A DNA stretch of 64,000 nt from Leptospiraceae bacterium (GTDB taxonomy: Bacteria > Spirochaetota > Leptospiria > Turneriellales > Turneriellaceae): positions 248,001 through 312,000 of the forward strand of contig JANWWS010000013.1 in NCBI GenBank assembly GCA_025055765.1, given 5' to 3'. The notes under the pieces are model-generated. The model was given only the letters and a program-made list of their open reading frames with translations, was not told where the DNA came from and searched no databases. Positions 60,139 to 64,000 of the stretch are shown in pieces. The position numbers and the translations under genes are program-made. Each line of letters opens with the position of its first letter. The first letter of the stretch is position 1.

Positions 60139-61452
60139 ATGAAACGGATACAACATAAATTCCCACTTGGGATAGTGGTTTTCTTGGCTCTACCCTTTGC
60201 GCTCTTTGCCGAGGAAAAGGTGAGTCAAGATCTTTTTACCACAAATAACTTATGGATGATGATCTCCACCTTTCTTGTGTTTATCATGCACCTGGGATTT
60301 GCCACGGTAGAAAGCGGTCTCTGCCAGGCGAAAAATACGGCCAATATTCTCTTTAAGAATATCCTGGTTGTCGCTATTGGCTTGCTGACCTATGCCTTCC
60401 TAGGTTTCAATCTCATGTACCCAGGGGAGAATTGGGTGATTGGTAAATTCCTAGGTTTTGGAGGGATAGGGATTGGCACCGATGAAAAGGGAGTTACAAG
60501 CGACTACAATGTGGGTTATACCTATTGGACGGATTTTCTCTTTCAAGCTATGTTTGCCGCCACAGCAGCCACGATTGTCTCGGGTGCTGTTGCGGAACGC
60601 ATTAAACTAAAAGCCTTCCTCATTTTTTCAACATTCTACGTCATGCTTGTTTATCCCATCGCAGGCTCGTGGAATTGGGGGGGAGGCTGGCTAAAAGAGC
60701 GAGGATTTGTTGACTTCGCTGGCTCAACCCTAGTGCACAGTGTAGGCGGTTGGGGAGCTCTTGCGGGGGTAATTTTACTTGGCCCAAGACTTGGTAAGTA
60801 CCGAGATGACGGCACTGTAAAACCCATCTTGGGTCATAATCTGCCCCTGGCTACTATTGGCATGTTCATGCTGTGGCTGGGCTGGTTTGGCTTTAACGGG
60901 GGATCTGTCTTAAGCGCTGATCCCGGGAAAGTATCCCTGGTTCTTGTAACTACCTCTTTAGCAGCAGCAGCTGGTATTATTGGGGCTGTGATCGCTAGCT
61001 GGTTTTTTGGTAAAAGACCAGATCTCTCGATGGCCTTAAACGGTTCGCTGGCAGGACTTGTTGGTATAACCGCTGGTGCGGATACAGTTACGCCAGGCAG
61101 TTCCGTAGTTATCGGGCTCATAGCAGGAATTCTCGTATATTTTTCTGTTGTCTTCTTAGACAAGCTTAAGCTTGACGACCCTGTAGGAGCCATTTCGGTA
61201 CATCTCACTTGCGGCATATGGGGAACCCTAGCTGTGGGGATATTTAGTGTAAATCCCGACCATAAGTTCCTCACCCAACTATTGGGTGTATTTGCCTATG
61301 GCGTCTTTAGCTTTGCCTTGGCCTTGCTCTTCTTTTTTATCTTAAAGGTCACCATGGGTATTCGGGTGAGCCGAGATGAAGAAATTCTGGGGCTTGATGT
61401 CGGAGAACACGGCAATGAGGCCTATCCCGACTTTCAGCTAACCATCCGCTAA
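60139..61452 (+). CDS. amtB: Ammonium transporter AmtB
   Basis: A 437-residue transporter with a cleavable N-terminal signal (IVVFLALPFALFA) and eleven helices. The Amt-specific FVESGLCQAKN region appears as ATVESGLCQAKNTANI, DFAGSTLVHSVGGW holds the first pore His, and HLTCGIWGTLAVG the second. The C-terminal tail is short. AmtB lets ammonium through when nitrogen is scarce and is blocked by PII/GlnK. The ATG at 60109 also opens this frame, but ATG 60139 has the ribosome site and the signal peptide. glnK follows after 28 bases. Confidence 0.95.
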   Translation: MKRIQHKFPLGIVVFLALPFALFAEEKVSQDLFTTNNLWMMISTFLVFIMHLGFATVESGLCQAKNTANILFKNILVVAIGLLTYAFLGFNLMYPGENWVIGKFLGFGGIGIGTDEKGVTSDYNVGYTYWTDFLFQAMFAATAATIVSGAVAERIKLKAFLIFSTFYVMLVYPIAGSWNWGGGWLKERGFVDFAGSTLVHSVGGWGALAGVILLGPRLGKYRDDGTVKPILGHNLPLATIGMFMLWLGWFGFNGGSVLSADPGKVSLVLVTTSLAAAAGIIGAVIASWFFGKRPDLSMALNGSLAGLVGITAGADTVTPGSSVVIGLIAGILVYFSVVFLDKLKLDDPVGAISVHLTCGIWGTLAVGIFSVNPDHKFLTQLLGVFAYGVFSFALALLFFFILKVTMGIRVSRDEEILGLDVGEHGNEAYPDFQLTIR

Positions 61453-61480
61453 ATAACGTAAATAACGAAAGGAGAGTACT

Positions 61481-61819
61481 ATGAAACTTATAACAGCCAT
61501 TGTTCAACCACATCGCTTTAAAGATGTGAAGGATGCCCTTACGAGGGCCGGGGTAACCAAAATGACCGTGACGAATGTTGTGGGTTGCGGTCAGCAAAAA
61601 GGCTACGACGAGAACTATCGGGGCCAGGTAGTGGAGGTAAACCTATTAAAGAAGGTAAAACTTGAGATTGCCGTAAACGATGATCTCGTAGAAGCCACCA
61701 TCCAGGCCATAATAGAAGGAGCCCGGACGGGAAACATTGGTGATGGCAAGATTTTCGTCACCGACCTAAAAGAAGTGATCCGTATCCGTACGGGCGAGAG
61801 GGGAAAAGTCGCCTGCTAA
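61481..61819 (+). CDS. glnK: PII nitrogen regulatory protein GlnK, lacking Tyr51
   Basis: A 112-residue PII protein that senses ATP/ADP and 2-oxoglutarate and blocks AmtB. The N-terminus and the C-terminal [22 protein letters not shown] are standard, and the T-loop reads [20 protein letters not shown]. Tyr46 is kept, but the uridylylated residue 51 is Val and residue 49 is Gln, so neither uridylylation nor the cyanobacterial Ser49 phosphorylation is expected. AAAGGAG lies before the ATG. It shares the sigma-54 transcript with amtB. Confidence 0.95.
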   Translation: MKLITAIVQPHRFKDVKDALTRAGVTKMTVTNVVGCGQQKGYDENYRGQVVEVNLLKKVKLEIAVNDDLVEATIQAIIEGARTGNIGDGKIFVTDLKEVIRIRTGERGKVAC

Positions 61820-61839
61820 GAAAATCCCTTTGCCTTCGC

Positions 61840-61868
61840 CGCCTCTGCACTTTACACGTGCAGAGGCG
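61840..61868 (+). terminator. Hairpin after glnK, possible terminator
   Basis: CGCCTCTGCAC pairs perfectly with GTGCAGAGGCG (11 pairs, loop TTTACAC). The following GTCTCTTGTTT is T-rich but not a clean T-run. It lies 20 bases after the glnK stop and is the best terminator-like hairpin noticed in the window. It also argues that the next gene starts after it. Confidence 0.5.
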
Positions 61869-61886
61869 TCTCTTGTTTATCCCTTA

Positions 61887-62534
61887 GTGAGGCACTACCG
61901 CCATATTATCTTTGACTGGGATGGCACTTTAGCTAAGAGTATCGACCATATTGTCGTGGCATTGCAGATGGCTGGCCAAAGTATAGGTCGCATTATTCCC
62001 GAAGACAAGGCCCGCTACATCATTGGTCTAGGCATTGAAGATGCTCGGCGTTACCTTTTAGGCGATATTCAAGATATCGAAGTTGCGCAAAAATTTCACC
62101 GTGTCTATCGCCAAAACTACCTTGCTCGAGAGAAAGATATACCTCTCTATCCTTGCGCCCGGGAACTCGTGCAAAAACTTTATGAAAGTGGCCATAAACT
62201 TACTATTGCTACAGGAAAAAGCCGAGAGGGGATATTGCGTGCCCTTGAACATAAAAAATTACAGCACTACTTTCAGGCCATCCGCACCTCCGATATGACC
62301 AAGCCTAAACCTAACCCCAACATGGTGTGGGAACTCTGCGAGGAGGTTGGCCTGCCCCCATCGCAAACCCTTTTGGTGGGAGATACCATCCATGACTTGG
62401 AAATGGCAAACCGGGCAGGCATTGATGCCGTCGGTGTCACCTATGGTGCCCACAAGCAAGAAGAACTTGCCAAATACCCCCACCTTGTCTTAGTAGATTC
62501 TCTCAGCGCTTTTTACGAGTGGTATTTTAGTTGA
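61887..62534 (+). CDS. HAD-family phosphatase, phosphoglycolate phosphatase-like
   Basis: A 215-residue haloacid dehalogenase-type phosphatase. FDWDGTLAKS is motif I with its nucleophile Asp, ATGK motif II, the Lys of TKPKPNP motif III, and VGDTIHDLEMANRAG motif IV. A helical cap (about 15-80) places it with Gph/PpaX-like enzymes (phosphoglycolate or pyrophosphate). The frame opens at TTG 61830, but that start would place the hairpin 61840-61868 inside the gene. GTG 61887 is preferred and gives the usual short lead to motif I. The start remains uncertain. Confidence 0.82.
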   Translation: MRHYRHIIFDWDGTLAKSIDHIVVALQMAGQSIGRIIPEDKARYIIGLGIEDARRYLLGDIQDIEVAQKFHRVYRQNYLAREKDIPLYPCARELVQKLYESGHKLTIATGKSREGILRALEHKKLQHYFQAIRTSDMTKPKPNPNMVWELCEEVGLPPSQTLLVGDTIHDLEMANRAGIDAVGVTYGAHKQEELAKYPHLVLVDSLSAFYEWYFS

Positions 62535-64000
62535 CGCAATTTTTTTGCGCAATTTCGGCTCGCAATTTTTCTAGAAATTGCTCAAGCGGCATGGTTTCTG
62601 TTTCTTGATGACCCCGGCTTCGTACAGAAATCAACTTTTCTGCCGCTTCCTTTCGACCTATAATTACAGCATAGTTGATTTTCTCCGCATTCCATTGCCT
62701 TATTTTATAACTAATTTTTTCATTCGAGTCATCAAGTTCGCAGCGTATTTCTGCTTTTCTAAGCTCTTGTAATACCTCCTGGGCATAAACTAGTTGCTCC
62801 TGGCTAATAGTGAGAATCTTAACCTGCACTGGCGAGAGCCAGAGAGGAAGCTTGCCGTTATAGTGCTCTAGCAAAATAGCCATAAACCTTTCTAGAGACC
62901 CCAGAATGGCTCGGTGGATCATGACGGGTTGATGCTTTTTCCCGTCGGGGCCGATATATTCCAGTGCAAAGCGCTCAGGCAAATTAAAATCCACTTGGAT
63001 CGTACCACATTGCCAGTGCCTCTCTAAGGCATCTTCTATGTTAAATTCAATCTTAGGTCCGTAAAATGCCCCCTCTCCTTCTTTTACTTGGTAGGCAGTC
63101 CCTGTCTTGGCAAGTGCCTTTATCAAGGCTTGGGTGGCTTTTTGCCATGCTTCTTCAGAGCCCATACTTTTTTCGGGACGGGTAGCCAAATAAACCAAAA
63201 TATTCTTAAAGCCAAAGCGCTCATATACTTCCTTTGTGAAGCTTATAGCCTTTTCGATTTCCCCCTCAAGTTGTTCATAGGTACAATAGATATGCGCATC
63301 GTCTTGAGTAAAGGAGCGCACCCGAAAGAGACCATGCAAAACACCCGAAAGCTCATGGCGATGCACAAGGCCAAGCTCGGCCTGGCGCAGCGGCAAATCA
63401 CGATAAGAGCGCAATTCACTTTGGTACACTAAAATAGATCCAGGACAGTTCATGGGTTTAATGGCAAATCCCTTTTTTTCTACCTCCGAAAAATACATAT
63501 GTTCGCGATAATTTTCGTAATGACCAGAGCGGACCCAAAGATCTTGGGAAAGCATGATGGGCGTGCGGATTTCCACATAACCTCTTTTGACACACTCTTC
63601 GCGTATGTACTCACAAAGAGTATTAAAAAGAACTGTCCCCCTTGGCAAATAGAAAGGAAAACCGGGTCCCTCCTCAACAAAAAGAAAAAGCTTTAGTTCT
63701 TGGCCTAATTTTCTATGATCCCTTTTTCTCGCCTCCTCAAGCTTGGCTAAATATTTCTCTAGTTCCTCTTGCGTGGGGAAAGAGACCCCGTAAACCCGCT
63801 GGAGCATGGGATTGGCGGCATCCCCCTTCCAATAGGCACCTGACACCGCTGTTAGCTTAAAAACACCGGCCTTGCCCGTGCTAGGTATATGTGGTCCCCG
63901 ACATAGATCCTCAAATTCTCCCTGCCGGTACAAAGAAATCTCGGTGTTGTCACTAAGACGCTTGAGAATATCTACCTTAAAAATCTCTCCTTTTTGCTGA
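62527..64000 (-). CDS. thrS: Threonyl-tRNA synthetase, N-terminus beyond window
   Basis: 491 residues of ThrS are present, beginning in the editing/SAD region (KVDILKRLSDN then GEFEDLCRGPHIPSTGK). The class II catalytic core has MNCPGS (zinc Cys), RHELSG (zinc His), RVRSFTQDDAHIYC and MIHRAILGSLERF, followed by the anticodon-binding domain (VKILTISQEQ, AEKINYAVIIG). The frame stays open to position 64000, so roughly 150 residues (TGS and editing domain) lie outside. It charges tRNA-Thr, one of which is at 55802-55874. Its stop overlaps the HAD gene by eight bases. Confidence 0.96.
   Translation of the reverse strand, partial: QQKGEIFKVDILKRLSDNTEISLYRQGEFEDLCRGPHIPSTGKAGVFKLTAVSGAYWKGDAANPMLQRVYGVSFPTQEELEKYLAKLEEARKRDHRKLGQELKLFLFVEEGPGFPFYLPRGTVLFNTLCEYIREECVKRGYVEIRTPIMLSQDLWVRSGHYENYREHMYFSEVEKKGFAIKPMNCPGSILVYQSELRSYRDLPLRQAELGLVHRHELSGVLHGLFRVRSFTQDDAHIYCTYEQLEGEIEKAISFTKEVYERFGFKNILVYLATRPEKSMGSEEAWQKATQALIKALAKTGTAYQVKEGEGAFYGPKIEFNIEDALERHWQCGTIQVDFNLPERFALEYIGPDGKKHQPVMIHRAILGSLERFMAILLEHYNGKLPLWLSPVQVKILTISQEQLVYAQEVLQELRKAEIRCELDDSNEKISYKIRQWNAEKINYAVIIGRKEAAEKLISVRSRGHQETETMPLEQFLEKLRAEIAQKNCVN

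Noticed and set aside
61830-61886. TTG start of the HAD phosphatase at 61830
   Set aside because: It would place the glnK-downstream hairpin inside the coding region, and the extra residues are outside the HAD fold. It is not fully excluded.
1-64000. CRISPR array, insertion sequence, prophage, integrase or toxin-antitoxin module
   Set aside because: No direct-repeat array, transposase, integrase or phage structural motif was seen, and gene order is compatible with core chromosome.

Overview
The window reads as chromosomal DNA of a Leptospirales-like spirochaete; this is inferred from gene content, no 16S rRNA is present. Support: a near-complete heme pathway operon with a fused HemC-HemD enzyme, as in Leptospira; outer-membrane machinery (LptE-like lipoprotein, LptF/G permease); many lipoproteins; a flagellar FlhB-like protein; a DUF115 protein; HD-GYP and receiver/ATPase signalling proteins; and a sigma-54 promoter on amtB-glnK. 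No insertion sequence, prophage, integrase or CRISPR array was seen. Genes are tightly packed, and almost all of the window is explained by about 57 protein genes, two tRNAs, one structured RNA and one gene remnant.

Layout. 1-6.7 kb: partial polysaccharide dehydratase, lipoprotein, PtsI, MetF, an inositol-phosphatase-like enzyme, LptF/G and a small exported protein. 6.66-6.85 kb: a structured RNA that looks like 6S RNA. 6.9-14.2 kb: a large delta-60-repeat lipoprotein, then clpC-rsmH. 14.2-16.7 kb (minus): lipoprotein, RNase Z-like hydrolase, receiver-ATPase regulator. 16.8-25.2 kb: hemA-hemCD-hemL-hemE-hemN-hemH-hemY, with hemB missing; then lepA and a Nudix hydrolase. 27.6-33.7 kb: glyoxalase II, lactate dehydrogenase, FmdB-type zinc ribbon, an acyltransferase/GpsA fusion, phosphoesterase and CcmC. 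33.8-42 kb: two orphan oligopeptide-type permeases, LptE-like protein, DUF4159, an ACT-only GlnD-like protein, FlhB-C, degenerate HD-GYP, M23 peptidase. 41.8-49.5 kb: dienelactone hydrolase, Dps, yajC-secD-secF, pntAA-pntAB-pntB. 49.5-57.5 kb: IMPase, RdgB, GalK, DUF115, SurA-like lipoprotein, TPR protein, tRNA-Tyr, tRNA-Thr, HtpX and a decayed sensor-kinase gene. 57.5-64 kb: MraY, beta-propeller lipoprotein, AmtB, GlnK, HAD phosphatase, partial ThrS.

Four threads stand out. First, many promoters place the -10 box only 5-11 bases before the start codon, so leaderless or nearly leaderless mRNAs seem common. Second, all twelve convergent gene pairs overlap or abut at their stop codons, leaving no room for classical terminators; three share a single TTAA. 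Third, nitrogen signalling looks remodelled: PII lacks the uridylylated Tyr51, and a GlnD-like protein keeps only its ACT domains. Fourth, one protein joins a plastid-type glycerol-3-phosphate acyltransferase to glycerol-3-phosphate dehydrogenase, so two successive steps of lipid synthesis sit on one chain. I did not find a clearly new defence or mobile system.
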